Below are positions 10,490 to 22,679 of a stretch of 64,000 bases of DNA, in pieces. This DNA is from Rostrohypoxylon terebratum (taxonomy: Eukaryota > Ascomycota > Sordariomycetes > Xylariales > Hypoxylaceae). Where the stretch lies: assembly GCA_022497145.1 (NCBI GenBank), contig MU385888.1:186001-250000 (forward strand), in the 5' to 3' direction. Position 1 is the first letter of the stretch; every line of letters begins with the position of its first letter. The notes below the pieces were generated by a model that worked only from the letters and a program-made list of their open reading frames with translations, was not told the DNA's origin and did no database searches. The position numbers and the translations under genes are program-made.

Positions 10490-12357
10490 ATGAAGCCTCA
10501 TACTTACCAGGTATGTACATCCTGTCCACCTACCTGCACCAACTTATTTTACGTAAACAATACCGTGTTATTGTTGGTCGCGGTGGTTATGGTAGTGTCG
10601 AAATTCGAACTAGAGTTAACAAATATCACAATAGTTCCTCGTCGGCGTCTTCGCCTCGGTGGGCTCGGTGCTCTACGGCTACGACCTCGGCGTCATCGCC
10701 GGCGTGGTCGGGAGCACCTCCTACGCTGAGCTCTTCCAAGCAACCGCGGCCCAAAAGTGAGTCCGCGATTCCCTTTCCACCTTCTCTTCTTGAATGAAGC
10801 TTGACTGACAGTGAACAGCGGAGCCGTGGTATCTCTCTTCACAGGCGGTGCATTCTTCGGCGCCATGTTCGCCGGTCCCGCCGGTGATTACCTCGGACGA
10901 CGACTCACGATCATGCTTGGGGCCATTTTGTTCCTCCTCGGCGGCGGCATCCAGACCGGTGCGCAACACCTGAACTACCTATACGCAGGCCGAGCCATCG
11001 CCGGCCTGGGTGTTGGATTCTTGACCATGATTATTCGGTAAGCCTCTTAAGCACCTACCTAGAAACGATTGAAGCGTAATTACTAACTGCGATATAGTGA
11101 GTCTCCCTAAAGCTCGAGCACGTTATTTCCACTCATTTCATACATACTAACCATCACACAGCCGTATACCAATCCGAAATAGCCCATCCCTCGATCCGCG
11201 GCCGCGTAACCGCGCTGCAGCAATTCATGCTAGGCATCGGCGCCTTCATGGCGGGGTGGATAACCTGGGGCTGTTTCCGGAACTACACCAACTCAGCGCA
11301 ATGGCGGCTCCCCCTCGGGATCCAAAACCTTCCCGCCGTCATCCTCGCGGCCCTGATCCTCTTCTTCCCCGAATCGCCACGCTGGCTCGTCGACCACGAC
11401 CGCGCGGACGAGGGCCTGCGCACGCTGGCCAAGCTGCACTCCAACGGCGACGTGACCGACGAGTGGGTGCGCGCCGAGTTCGCCAGCATCCAGGAGACCG
11501 TGTCCTTCGAGCACGCCCACGAGGCCAAATCGTACATGGAGCTCTTCACCAACATTTCCGCCTTCCGCCGCCTGTTCCTCGCCTGCTCCATCCAGGCCGC
11601 CACACAGATGACCGGCGTCTCCGCCATCCAGTATTTCTCCGTCTCCATCTTCGCCCAGATCGGCATCTCCGCCGACGAAGCCTTGAAGTACCAGGCCATC
11701 AACAGCATCCTGGCCTTGATCGCGCAGGCCATGTGTATGCTTCTGATCGACAAATTTGGTCGCCGTCCCACGCTTATCGTCGGAAATTTGGTCAATTGCG
11801 TCATGTTTATGATCGCGACGATTCTGCTGGCCAAGTTCCCTCCCTCGACGAATTCGGGGAGCACGGCTGGTTGGGGATTCATTATCGTCACGTGGCTTTA
11901 CAATATCTCCTTCTCGTTTGCCTGCGGTCCGCTATCATGGTAAGCCCCCATTTCTCACCTTCGTTTACCAACGCATGTACTAACCCACACCCGCAGGATC
12001 ATCCCCGCCGAGATCTTCGACACCCACACGCGATCCAAGGGTGTATCCCTCGCGACCATGATGTCATACGCCTTCAACACGCTCATCGGGCAGATAACCA
12101 GTATCGCCATAGAGGCCGTCGGATGGCGTTATTTCGTCTTGTTCGCCGTGTGCAATCTCACCAACGCCATATTCTTCTACTTCGTCCTGCCGGAGACCAA
12201 GCGCGTGCCCCTCGAGCAGATGAGCACCGTCATATTTGCCAAGGACGCCCCGTGGATTGTCGTCGGAAAGAATTCTGCGCATTACCGCGCCGCCGCCGCG
12301 GCGGTCTCCGTTGGGAAGGGCGATTTGGAGGCCAAGAAGGAAGAGATTGAAATGTAA
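10490..12357 (+). CDS. MFS sugar transporter (sugar porter family)
   Basis: Five coding exons: 10490-10510, 10635-10756, 10819-11036, 11162-11939 and 11997-12357, giving 499 aa. Seen: VLYGYDLGVIAGV in the first membrane helix; the sugar-porter motifs GDYLGRR, PESPRWL and DKFGRRPT; and the C-terminal PETK. About 12 hydrophobic helices are expected and present. The family imports hexoses or related sugars across the plasma membrane by proton symport; the exact substrate cannot be read from sequence. The third intron position is a nested twin intron (see 11037-11161). Treating it as a simple intron shifts the frame, while nested removal gives a continuous Ile-Ile-Pro-Val-Tyr-Gln and a total of 1500 nt. 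The gene converges on the sulfate permease 258 bp away. Confidence 0.9.
11037..11161 (+). other. Stwintron ([D1,2] spliceosomal twin intron) in sugar transporter
   Basis: An internal 60-nt intron (11038-11097; donor GTAAGC, branch TACTAAC, acceptor GATATAG) sits between the first and second base of the donor of an external intron. After its removal, G11037 joins TGAGTC (11098 onward) to make a consensus GTGAGT donor. The 65-nt external intron (G11037 plus 11098-11161) ends in branch TACTAACC and acceptor CACACAG. Codon phase works only with this two-step excision (ATT C + CC GTA). Splicing as one 125-nt intron would need a GG donor. Confidence 0.8.
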
Positions 12358-12615
12358 CCAAAATATCTCCATATATTACAACTAATGTTTAGAATACTTC
12401 TATAAAGAATTATTATGCAGCCTGGGTGATATTTAAAAATCTCATTATAATTTTGTCAGTAAAATACACCATGAACTTCGTCAAAACTCATAATCATCTC
12501 TCTAATTAACGGTGATATGACAGGTTTATCATAACTAAATCGACGCAGAAACTCCATCTGCGGGGTATATGGTGTTGTATATTACAATAATTTCATGAAT
12601 AATGCTAACAAATGT

Positions 12616-15269
12616 CTAGGCCTTGAAAAGAGAAGGTCGATGCTCGACGTTCTCCAATACAGCGTCAAGAGCTTCTTGTATATCGGCATGAAAAAATGGC
12701 CGATTGAGGCCATATAAAGGTACCTGGCAAATAGTGGAGCTAGACCCAGTGGTAGAGGTTGGCTTCGCACCGATTTCCTCATCGCCATCTGCATGCTTTC
12801 CGCTAAATTCTTTTTCGCCCGAGAGAGGTGAAGCAGCATCTGCCAGATCGGCTACACTGAAAATCGATTTCCAACGGTATCCACTTTCGGTATCTCCCTT
12901 GGGTGGTAAGAATCCAAAGCCAGCAGCCACAAGAGCACGGCGAGTCCAAGGATTTCTGATGTTGGCGAAATGCCATTCGACCGTGTCGGGTTGAGCATAT
13001 CTATCCAACTGGTTTCGAACATCGATTAGTGCCTGAACAGAAGTGACATCGACATTGTTCACGGCAGCGCAATCCAAAATGATTGCCCTGAGGGTGGGTC
13101 GCTCTTCTGTGTCGTCAACAACCACCTTGCCCTTCCGTGGACCAGGGTCATTCCAAGGACGGTCCTAAATCAATGTAAGCAAATGGAATTAAGAAGCAAC
13201 ATGCACATGAAAACTTACACCCAGTTTTCCAAGAGAAGCGGGGTCGGTTCTCCGTGTTTGTTTGAAAATTCCTTCCGTCAGCCCGTCCAAGAAATGAGTC
13301 GCATTCGGATAGTTGAACAGTTCCGAGAATTGATATATAAACACTCCCGGATAAGGATGCTCGATTGGTACTCGGGGGTTCGAGTTATCTTCGCGGTCAA
13401 TCGGAATAAATAAGTTGCGCTCGCTAGATTTGCTACCTTCACGAACAATAGATGTGATCTTTTGGTCATGGGAGCTTTGGCTGGTAGGTCTGCTAGATCT
13501 CAAATCGCCGACCGTGCGAACCTTGGCGATACCAAGGAAACGCCCCTTCGCTTGGAATACACGGAAGATAAAAACGGCAAATGATACGCACACAGTCGTG
13601 TAAATTCCGTCCTCGATAGTATCGAAAATCGTCACCAACACTCCGGCGAAGAAAATAATGACTTCTAATGGAGATATCCTCCAAAATTGGTATACCACGT
13701 TGGGTGGAGAAACGACGTCTAAAACGGCATGGATGATAACGGCAGCGAGGGAGGCCTGGGGAATGTACCAAAAGACAGCTGTTAGTGCATACAGAGCGAG
13801 AAGCACAACGATTGCCGTAATTACACCTGCAAATGGTGTGCGGACGCCGGATTTTGCTTTGATAGCCGTGCGAGAGAAAGATCCGGTAGCTGGGTATGCT
13901 CCGAGGAAAGGTCCCAAGAGGTTGCTAACGCCTATAGCGACTAATTCTTGGGATGGATCGATAACATAGTTGTTTACACGGCCGAAGGATTTGGAAATAG
14001 AAATGTGCTCGATTAGGACAACGATGACGGCCGCGGGAAGTTCAGACGAGAAGAACGAAAGGATTTTCTTGTTGAGAGTAGGCACACCAGCGTGTTGAAA
14101 TCCTACACATTGTTAGCTCTATATCGACTATGTTCAGTCTAGGGGCATCCCTACCACGCGGGACTTCGCCAAGAACGCTGAACAGAGGGTGAGTCCGGCG
14201 GTATACGTTGACGCCAGCGCTGATACCCGTATAAAGTAAAATAACAAAAGCCGTCCGGAGTGTGTTGATAAAGAAGAGAGTCTTTTCTCGGTGAGGGTAC
14301 TTCTTGGCCAAGTAGGTGCAAGTTCCTCTGATAATATATAGCATGAGCAAAGCAGTAAGTCCCATGGCCGCATCGATCGTGGTGTACTTGAGGTTCTTCA
14401 GGGTGTTAATGATAACCAGATACGTAGCATCTCGCGTCGAGAAATGCTTCTTCTTGCTGTTCATTCCCATCATCGTAGGTATCTGCCCGACAGCGATATT
14501 GATTCCGGACCCCGTCATAAAGGCGGCAATCGAAGGTAGAGGGATAAGATCGACGATCCAGCCAAGCCTGGCTAGGCCTAAGAAGCACACGATAGCCCCA
14601 ACGATCACTGCGAGGGAGGACGCCACGACATGTCCGGGGACATCGGGGATAGCTGTAGCTGCTTTGCTGACAATTCCACCAGTAACGGTCGACATAACCG
14701 CAACGGGCTTCACAGACATTAGTTCAATGCCATTTCGGAATTATAATGGAAGTAATTTTCGAAAAAAAAGTTACATACCCCTATGGTGATATCCTTCGAA
14801 GTGGCAAAGAACCAATAGAGGAGCACACCCATGAATGAGGAATAGAGACCATATTGAGGTTCAAGCTCGGCCAATAGGGCATAAGCCATGCCCTGAGGCA
14901 CGACTACGGCTCCGACAGTAACGCCTGAAGACGGATAATGTTAGCTTTGGTTAAACGGCACGAGCTTGGGCTCCGTTGCTTACCGGCAATCAGATCGCCG
15001 ATAAACCATGTTAGGTTATATCTGGTAATCCAATGCAGGAACGGGAATAAGCGATAGAAGTATTGAAATATTGCTCGGGGCGTCGGCGTTACACTGACGA
15101 TCCAATCAAGGGCAGTAGGATCTTTTTCGTCGTATGGCTCGACGTCTGGATGGGATTGAGACGCGTTTTTGGAGTCGTTGAGCTCGGCTTCGCGCTGGCC
15201 ATATGGATCGAGGTTCAGATTGAAGAACCAGGCTAGGCCATGGCCAATCTTGGTTCTAGTGGACGACAT
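12616..15269 (-). CDS. Sulfate permease, SulP/SLC26 family with C-terminal STAS domain
   Basis: Five exons: 15269-14984, 14924-14779, 14707-14155, 14102-13219 and 13164-12616, giving 805 aa. The N-terminal cytosolic part carries FNLNLDPYG. The membrane domain begins near LHWITRYNLTWFIGDLIAG, followed by the SulP signature around VVVPQGMAYALLAELEPQYG and LYSSFMGVLLYWFFATSKDI. Later helices include SFSRTAIKAKSGVRTPFAG. A STAS domain follows (YPGVFIYQFSELFNYPNA, AIILDCAAVNNVDVTSVQAL) and is split by the last intron. The family carries sulfate into the cell. Neurospora cys-14 and Aspergillus sB are the closest functional analogues by architecture, and such genes are usually controlled by sulfur repression. 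The length is normal for the family and the gene appears intact. Confidence 0.92.
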
Positions 15270-17084
15270 GTTTCAGTTGTGGGAACTACCCGATCCGATG
15301 CGGCCAGAATAATAACCCGGGAAGCCGTACTGGGGCGAGCCCTCGAGCTTATCGCCGTATTTCAGCAGAAAAGACCCTTTTCAGACGGCACCACAGCAAA
15401 TCTAGGTTGATATATCGCACGTGCGGCCTGTGATATACCTAAATTGTCTTCATGAGAGGTGCAATATGGAAATGGTCAGGCTAAGGTGAGATCTGATCAA
15501 CGTGCCCACCAGGAATGTATCGTCGGATTCGACGGGTCAGATCTAGTCAAACTCGACTGCATAATGCGGTCGTATTTAATAAAATCAAAGACTCGGGACC
15601 TCGAAGGAAACGAGGAGCAAATCTGCAGATGAATATGGGGGGTGGACTGGGCAGACTGGGCTGAACCGGGGTGGTTGAGAGGTTGAATGGGGGATGGAAT
15701 GGCGCTACGACGCGAAAGCATTGTGCAATAAAGGATGTATTTCCTGATATAGAGTTGGGGCTTACCATCACCTATTATCGATATCGATACCTGAACCTAA
15801 CCTTGACTTTTAGCTGGACTTAGCTGGACTGACCTGGACTTACCTGGACAGTCTGGACTTGTTTGCTGTTTCCTGCGTTTTTTTGCTGTGTCTTGCCTAG
15901 TCTTGCTTGCTCTCAGCCTGCTCCTCCCCTTTCGCGATGGACGAACGGTAGCTCTTGTAGATGACGAATAGTGGGCCTCCGATGATGTGAGCCTCCTTCC
16001 TACAGGGGTTCAGCCATCTCGCTCTTAACTTTCCACTTGTACATATCACTTTAGTATCACTTGTACCATGTTACCATCACAGCACTGGTATCACCTTTCG
16101 GTCCCATTACGCCATCGATCTCTTGTTATCAGCTCAAGTAACCTCTCAGCTCTCGCCAAGATCCCGGCCAATAGAGGCCCGTCTATTGTCTTCTAGATGT
16201 CTTTGTAGAAGGCGACATCGTTACTAGCCCACTTCGTAGTGGCATCCAACTTTCCCAACTGCTTGGGTCCAGATCTTAGCTGTTCGAGCCTACCGAATAT
16301 ATATTAACTGACGCAGTATAAAACCAAGTTTACCTAATGCTAATCCCGTCATTGCGTGGGGTACGGGTGAGAAAAAAAAAGGACGGAAATGATCACGAAG
16401 CTAGAATCTCCGCCGACACTAAAACTTGGGGGATCTAATTACTGTGAGGTAAACATCACTCGTCAGTCTTTCCGAATTCCCTCACGTCTTTTCGAATTTG
16501 TCATTATCTAGGACGTACTACTATTCTTCCAAGACTACTTGGCGAAGAGTTTCCAAGGAATGACGCGAGCAGGTCGCCCTACCCTACATCGATCCAGCAC
16601 CCACCAGCTTCACTATCTATCTAATCATATTTTGAAGGACATTTAGTGTCTTAAACATACATTAGTCTTCGTAAGGGTCCTTGCAAAGATCTAAGCGCGA
16701 GGGAAGTTCCGCAACTTTCCTACCCACATACTCCACGGAAATGCTAGCCCCTGACGAGAGCCCGACCTAATATAGACTCGGCCAATTAGGAGATCCAAGA
16801 AATCGCCCAGGTCGAGCTAGGGAAGTACCTGCGTGCTGACATCTCAACTCGCCGTCGGTTCAGCGCGAATCTCTCACTCATAAAAGGTCTAGAACAATGA
16901 AGACGTTGAGTAATATACTATCCAGGTGCCAGGACAGTATTTGGCAATTGCGTCCTCTCCCAGACCTAGCGAGGCTGGATATAGTCGTTAATCATCATCG
17001 TCAAAGCCTCCACCTCCCACAAACCCATTATCGCTATCATACGTCCTGTGAGTAAGATTCAGGAATCTCGCCACGTTCCTCCCC
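15270..17084. other. Intergenic, sulfate permease promoter side
   Basis: About 1.8 kb without a supported gene. ORFs at 15497-15771 (-) are short and lack domains. A degenerate tandem repeat of CTGGACT units lies at 15811-15860. The rest is ordinary unique sequence. Confidence 0.45.
15811..15860. repeat. Short degenerate tandem repeat (CTGGACTTA-type units)
   Basis: About five units of roughly ten bases containing CTGGAC occur in tandem with small changes between units. It lies upstream of the sulfate permease. No function can be assigned. Confidence 0.6.
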
Positions 17085-18230
17085 TCAAGCACTCTTCTTC
17101 CTTGCTCCGTGCTGCACGCGGGCCGCTCTAGACTCCCCGTTGACCTTGAGCACGAAGACCAGCGTGACCTTTTCCTTCCCGTCCGCTCTGCTCTTGTACA
17201 CGCGCCCCGCTATCGCCGTGTTCTCTAGTAGCTCTTGTGAGTCCTTGCCGGGGGTCGTCTTCCAGTTGCCCGGCTCCCCCTTGTGCTTTGTTAGGATGCC
17301 GTATTCGTTTGCGCAGAAGACTTGGATTGCCTGAGTTCAGGTTAGATGACTCGCTATTATTTACTGTCACGGGGAGGAATATAACTGGAAGGTAGCAGCA
17401 GAGAAGGAAGCAGTATGGTAACGTACGTTCTCGCTTGGCCGAATCACCGCCGCCATCCCTGACCCCTTCTGCGCCTTGAACAGCCGGTCGCCGACCGACC
17501 ACGACCCGAAGCACTTAGCCATCTACACGTAGCTATCCTCGCACTGGAAGAAGACAAAAGTCTCCGGCGCGGACGGGTTCCGTGACACGGCCGCGATTGC
17601 CGTGCCGCTATACGGCTTAGTGTCCGCAGGGCAAGGGAGAGTCTTTCCCGCGTACCACGGGTCCATGTAGTCGTGGCAGTGTTCATGTAGGAGGCCGTCG
17701 GGTCCCTGGCATATGATGCGTAGGAAGTCGGACCAGTGTACGGAAGCCGTCTTGGAATCCCCAGCCACCATGGCCGTGTTTCGGTCCAGCTCGCCGCCGA
17801 ACCACCTGTTCGTGTTGGCTTTTGTGGCTGCGGGCCAGTCGGAGATCAATCCATCCCAGCACATTTATTTCATTTGACACATGTCGTCGAGATGGTAGAG
17901 GCGGATGCTGTTCTACGCCATCCTTGTGTGTTAGCACGAGTCAAATTGACGGGATATTATAGAGGTGGATGACTAACGTAGTCGTATGTAGGGTCACTCT
18001 TTCTGGAGAACCATTGCATAGCAGCGAGCGGCGTCGCGGTCTCAGCCTTGAAGATGATATCGGACTCGGTTCCGCCGTCCCATCGGCCTTGATCATATGT
18101 GCGCTGGCGAACGCCGTGATTCGTGTCTGTGTACCTAGTAGATAGCTGAGTTGTCACCGCTCCAGTTGGCGATGGCGATGCTGCTGTCGGGCGGCATACC
18201 CTCACACGTTGTCATAGACTCGTCAGCCAT
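17085..18230 (-). pseudogene. Broken beta-propeller lectin gene (fungal fucose-lectin-like)
   Basis: Reading from an ATG at 18230, the protein resembles the fungal fucose-specific lectin fold: repeated blades with SSIAIANWSGDN, IRLYHLDDMCQ, MCWDGL and TAIAAVSRNP. Two plausible introns remain (17913-17977 and 17331-17426), and the C-terminal blade runs to a TGA at 17085-17087. Three lesions interrupt it: a TAG at 18135-18137 with a frameshift next to it, a TAA at 17865-17867 and a TAG at 17523-17525. The surrounding blades are otherwise well preserved, so inactivation looks recent. The two later stops could come from single C-to-T changes at CpA, as in RIP-like mutation, but this is not proven. 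The 5' end faces the MACPF gene 1 kb away. Family call is moderate; broken status is strong. Confidence 0.7.
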
Positions 18231-19259
18231 TGTGAATTTCTAAGTGTTGGCCGACTTAATAGCTAAGAATGACACTAGCGAAGCTCTACAATTAAATAAT
18301 AATTTGAACTTGCTGGAGAAAGGGGCGAGGGAGGGCTATGAAGAGGACTGATCTCATCCCATCAATCTATTTCACCAAATTTCAATCAGTACCTCCCTTC
18401 GTTGTCGATGTGTTATGGTCGATACGAGCCGCCGGCTTCATCGTATTGTTTGTGTCGTGTAATTTTTTATGATCAGGTAGCTCAGGCGAGGCATTAACCT
18501 TAGTTCCGGGTTTCTGCGATGACTATGTAGTAATGGAAAAGCCAACATATCTACTATCCACGGTCTAATTCTCCGATAGATGCTGAATGGTAGCCACATG
18601 AGAGCCGTTATTCATCTACCAGCACAGATAAAATTGCCGATTATTTGGAAATTATCTTTCGAGTAGTGGCAATGCTAGGCGCCGTTGAATGATCTTGAGT
18701 AGGTAGCCTAGTCTGAGACTCTACACTTCGAATACGGGGTTTTCAGGTTTTAAATCCGGGACAGGTGAGAAGGAACTGCTCCTTCTATGTGCGTATCGGG
18801 TCTGTAGAGCCTACTGCTCAACATGCAGTCTCAAGACATAGCCACATAATTTAGCAGCGTTGCCCTTGAATTCGTATCCATCTACTCCCGCCAATATATG
18901 CCATGAGAAGTGGCATTAGGTGTGAGACAGTTTGTTACCAATAGTTGAGTAGTTTGTTATCAACAGTTGGGTTTCACCTTTCCTTCCTCGAGGAAGCCGA
19001 GTTGGCATGTGTGCGGAAATATTAGAGCGCCTACTCGAGACTTCGTTGAGAGCTGGTAGTGTGAAGGCGGTTGCAGGTTGGGACGTTTCCTCATCCAGCT
19101 CTGAACCAACGCAAACACTGCTGATCGTAGCATTTGCTTCATTACTGCTTGCGTTGTGCATCGGGAAGCCCTCTGTTCTATTGTGATATAAACTGAAGCC
19201 CATATCTTCAACCTACCGGCTACTCTTTTCAGTTCTCTACGACCATTGCCAGAGTAAAT
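18231..19259. other. Divergent promoter region, lectin pseudogene / MACPF gene
   Basis: 1029 bp separate the two start codons. ORFs on the minus strand at 18916-19322 lack domains and overlap each other in different frames, so I do not call them. No repeat was seen. Confidence 0.45.
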
Positions 19260-21441
19260 ATGTCTTCTGAAATTCAAAATGTCCTCAAGGGGACTGAATA
19301 TCTTCTCAAGTTCGATCTGCAATATAGCAACCGATCAACGTCGGCAACACCAAGCCAGCTTGATAAGATCAAGGCTCAACTCAAGATTGATAATGCGTTT
19401 GAGATTCCCTTATCCTCTCTAAGGTCATGTGTTCCAGAGATGTAAGCTTCGTTCTTTCTGCTATCACAGGACTTCGACTGAAACTGACTTTTCTTTCAGG
19501 GGAACCCGGGATCATTTCTGTCTCGATGACAAGCAGACGGTCGTTAACGGAAGTATGACGCTAGGGCAATATCTGTCGTCAACACCAAAGGTCAATCCAG
19601 CGTCTTTTCCGCTGCGCCGTTATGAGCCTTTAGTCTAACTTTTATAGAACATGACCTTGCTCAAGGACCATGTAGAGGGTGCTGTGATCATTTTTACGAT
19701 CTTCCTAGTTAAGAACCGTATTGGACCAACTTCCGAAGAACTTGACAAAACCGGAACCCCGGACCTCAAATATGATCTTCCTGTATACATTTCCACCCTT
19801 CATCATAGAAAGGTGCTGTTTGCTAATATTTTACTAGGATGAGGATAAGCTCAAGGGCGATCCAAATAAGAATCGACTCCCTGATGGTTGGAATAAGGGC
19901 AGCCTCTCCGGGGATCAATTCGCCGCTAGTGCTGGAGACATAACCATGTGAATCCCTTCGGTCCACGCACCTTTTCAAGTTTCGATATGCTGACTAACGC
20001 TTGTCAGACATCCTGCCGATATGACGGAGAAGGAATGGGAGGTTGTTGTGAAGAACAACATTTTGACACACGCGTATCGGATTGATACGACAACTCGCTC
20101 AACCGTAGTGGCGCGCCGACCATGTATGCTGCCCTGGAGTAGCTCCGGGTTGGCGAACAAAGCTAACTTTTAATCGCTTATCAGTATTCAAATTGAAGCG
20201 CCGACCGGCGGAAATTTTCGTTGTAGACGATGTATGAGAACCCGGTTTTATTAAATCGTATAAAGCTTATGGCGTTTATAGGACACATCTGCCGTTAACA
20301 CCACAATTCCAGAGTTTCAGGTGTTTGACGATTCCTCTGTCTCTGTGGTAGAGATTACGAACGAAGCTCAACAGTCGGCCTCTGACAACTCCTTTTCGTC
20401 TTACAGTGTGAAGGCTTCTGCGTTAGACGTCCTCACCACTCTTGGAAAGGGTCGCAGCTAACCTCATTTCTGTAGCTCCGGTAGAATCTTTGGGTATACG
20501 GCCGGCGCATCCGCGGGTGTGTCTGGGGATCACACTGAACGAAGCGGGTCTACCAGCGGCAAATTTGAATCTGTTATGCGAGTGTCTTATAAGGCAGGTC
20601 CTTCAAATCCCATCCTGTTGAAAATGATGACTAATCAAGCTTCGTCGGTGGTGTAGTTCTCGCGAGTGATCGTATACCTTGATCACAAGTCTCTAGAGCC
20701 GACGGAAGAGTGCATCAAGCAATTCGATGTTATCAAACAGCAGACCGATGTCTCGATTAGAAATGGAATGATCAAAGCGTTCAAGGCCAAGTATGGTACG
20801 TATTTCCAGCTACCCGTAACCTGAGTAGATCGTAATGCGCTAATTGCCTCTTTATATGTGAAGGAGAGGTATTTTCAACAAGCGTTCATCTAGGAGGATA
20901 TCTCTACAGCACGAAGCTTACCTCCGCGATAGCGGCATCAAGTTCGAGTGAAAAGATAGACCGATTAGCAGTATCGGCAGGTGTCAACTTTTCTACCCCT
21001 TACGTCTCCGGCTCCGTTTCCGCTGAATATAGCCACGGCTCCGGTCAATCTCGCGAGGAATCATCTTCGAGCAAGCACGAGAGTTTGACCTGGACTGCGA
21101 AGGGTGGAGACACATTACTTTCCTCAAAGTGAGTTGCCTTTTCGCAGAGGATCACCTTTGCAGTACTAACAACTTTTATCGCAGCCCTCCGGCCTGGTCA
21201 AGTACCGTTGGGAATATTTATAATTGGAGAGTTATTGAGGTATGAAGATGCTCTCCCATATTCGCAGGCGTATCTCTTTTAACCTCCACCAAATTCATAT
21301 TGACATATCGATGCGCAGAGATCGATGCCACGTACAATAGGTGATGTTCTTCGCGAGATGCCTGGACATGAACCTATTGCGGAGTATCTTGGGACGACTA
21401 AAAAAGGTAAAGTCGATGGCGGTGGGTTCGATGACGACTAG
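19260..21441 (+). CDS. MACPF (membrane attack complex/perforin)-domain protein
   Basis: Twelve exons can be placed: 19260-19441, 19500-19590, 19648-19782, 19838-19947, 20008-20123, 20185-20231, 20282-20421, 20476-20593, 20657-20795, 20864-21128, 21185-21239 and 21319-21441. They total 1521 nt, or 506 aa. Short motifs characteristic of fungal MACPF proteins are visible, notably VHLGGYLYS and GGDTLLSSNPPAW, plus a Ser/Gly-rich segment before the central strand region. The family forms membrane pores or has perforin-like folds; the role of this copy is unknown. No signal peptide is seen, so cytosolic storage is possible. One intron (20594-20656) uses a GC donor. The C-terminus is uncertain: coding-like sequence up to about 21662 could add one or two exons after a GTAAAG donor near 21409. 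The exons look intact. Confidence 0.7.
20594..20656 (+). other. GC-AG intron in the MACPF gene
   Basis: The donor reads AAG|GCAGGT and the acceptor GGTGTAG. The GC donor keeps the family-like frame on both sides. A GT donor four bases downstream (20598) would keep an open frame only if the preceding intron also used an alternative donor (20406). Confidence 0.55.
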
Positions 21442-21739
21442 TGTTGCTACGCCAATTTCTATTGCCGCAAACAAGGCAATCGGTGTGAGGATCTGGATCG
21501 GAGATTGTGTCGGGAGGGTTTGTTGGTAAGCAATGCGGCGTTTAGCACCGGACGTTGCGTCTTACAACCGGGCCAGGATTAGGACGGGAGCGTGGTTGGT
21601 CCGGCTTGAAAATCATCGTGACAATCTCAATGAGACGGATAAAACACTTCGATATCTATAATTCAACAACATTCCTGCCTTTTGCCCTCTGAATAGAGTA
21701 GTGAAATAGAGTAGTATAGATTTGAGCAATCTTTTCACA

Positions 21740-22679
21740 ATGGCTTCCTTCCTTGTTACTGGCGCTTCTCGGGGCTTCGGACCCGCACTTGTCCGGCAGC
21801 TTGCTTCTCTCCCAGCCACCGACGTAGGCCAAGTATTCGCTACTGCACGAGGGTACTCCCCAGTCCTAGAAGAGCTTGAGACAAACTCATTTGGCCGAGT
21901 CATTTTTGTGAAGCTGGACGTTACCAACGAGACGTGTATTAAACAAGCGGCAGCCGAGGTGGAAACAAAATTAGGGGGCAAAGGCCTGGATGTCCTCATT
22001 AACAACGCTGGAATATGCCAATATGCCCCCGATGGAGTTAAATCGATGTAAGGCCCTATTCTGAATATGGCAGAGTAAAGGTCAACAACTAACCTGGTTC
22101 AGGGATAATCTCGCTGAAAGTTTTAACATCAATGTCCTCGGCGTCCATTGGGTGACACGGGCGTTTCTTCCCCTTCTTCAGAAGGGCAGCCTGAAGAAGG
22201 TCGCCAATATGTAAGATAGACCATTTACCCGCTCATTGAGGTCTTCGCGAGTCTAATATGTCTGATATCATCAAGAGCGACTTCTCTGGCCTCTATCACG
22301 CTAGCTCGTGAGGCCCATTACCTTCCTGCGCCAGCTTATAAGATCTCGAAAGCAGCCATGGACGCACTCACTGTTCAATACGCTCTTGATTATGAAAAGG
22401 AAGGCTTTTCATTCATGGCGGTCTGTCCGGGAGTATGTGGTCAATTTATTTCTTCTTCATTGATTGACCGAAACTGACATTTTGCTTTAGTGGATGAAGA
22501 CCGACTTAGGTGGCGGCGACATGGCAGATTTGACCCCTGAAGAAGGCGCCAAGGCGTCGCTAGATATCATTCTCAAGCCAGGGCAAGAATACAATGGCAA
22601 AATGCCCAAGGTTCTTGTAAAGGGATGGGAGAACAATAAGGGACGCAATCAGTACGACGGGACTATCGTTCCCTGGTGA
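21740..22679 (+). CDS. Short-chain dehydrogenase/reductase (classical SDR)
   Basis: Exons are 21740-22047, 22103-22210, 22276-22432 and 22491-22679, giving 253 aa. The Rossmann cofactor motif TGASRGFG is at residues 7-14, and the structural motif NNAG is in exon 1. The catalytic YxxxK appears as YKISK in exon 3, preceded by a Ser/Thr-rich strand. CPGWMKTDLGG closes the active-site region across the last intron. The family reduces carbonyls or oxidises alcohols using NAD(P)(H); the substrate is unknown. It lies 298 bp downstream of the MACPF stop on the same strand. Length is normal and the gene is intact. Confidence 0.9.

Noticed and set aside
11256..12350. 364-aa ORF in a second frame of the sugar transporter
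   Set aside because: Arg/His/Pro-rich shadow frame that crosses intron sequence at 11940-11996; the transporter frame has all family motifs.
18916..19322. ORFs (95 and 120 aa) on the minus strand upstream of MACPF
   Set aside because: Overlap each other in different frames and cover the MACPF promoter and first exon; no domain.
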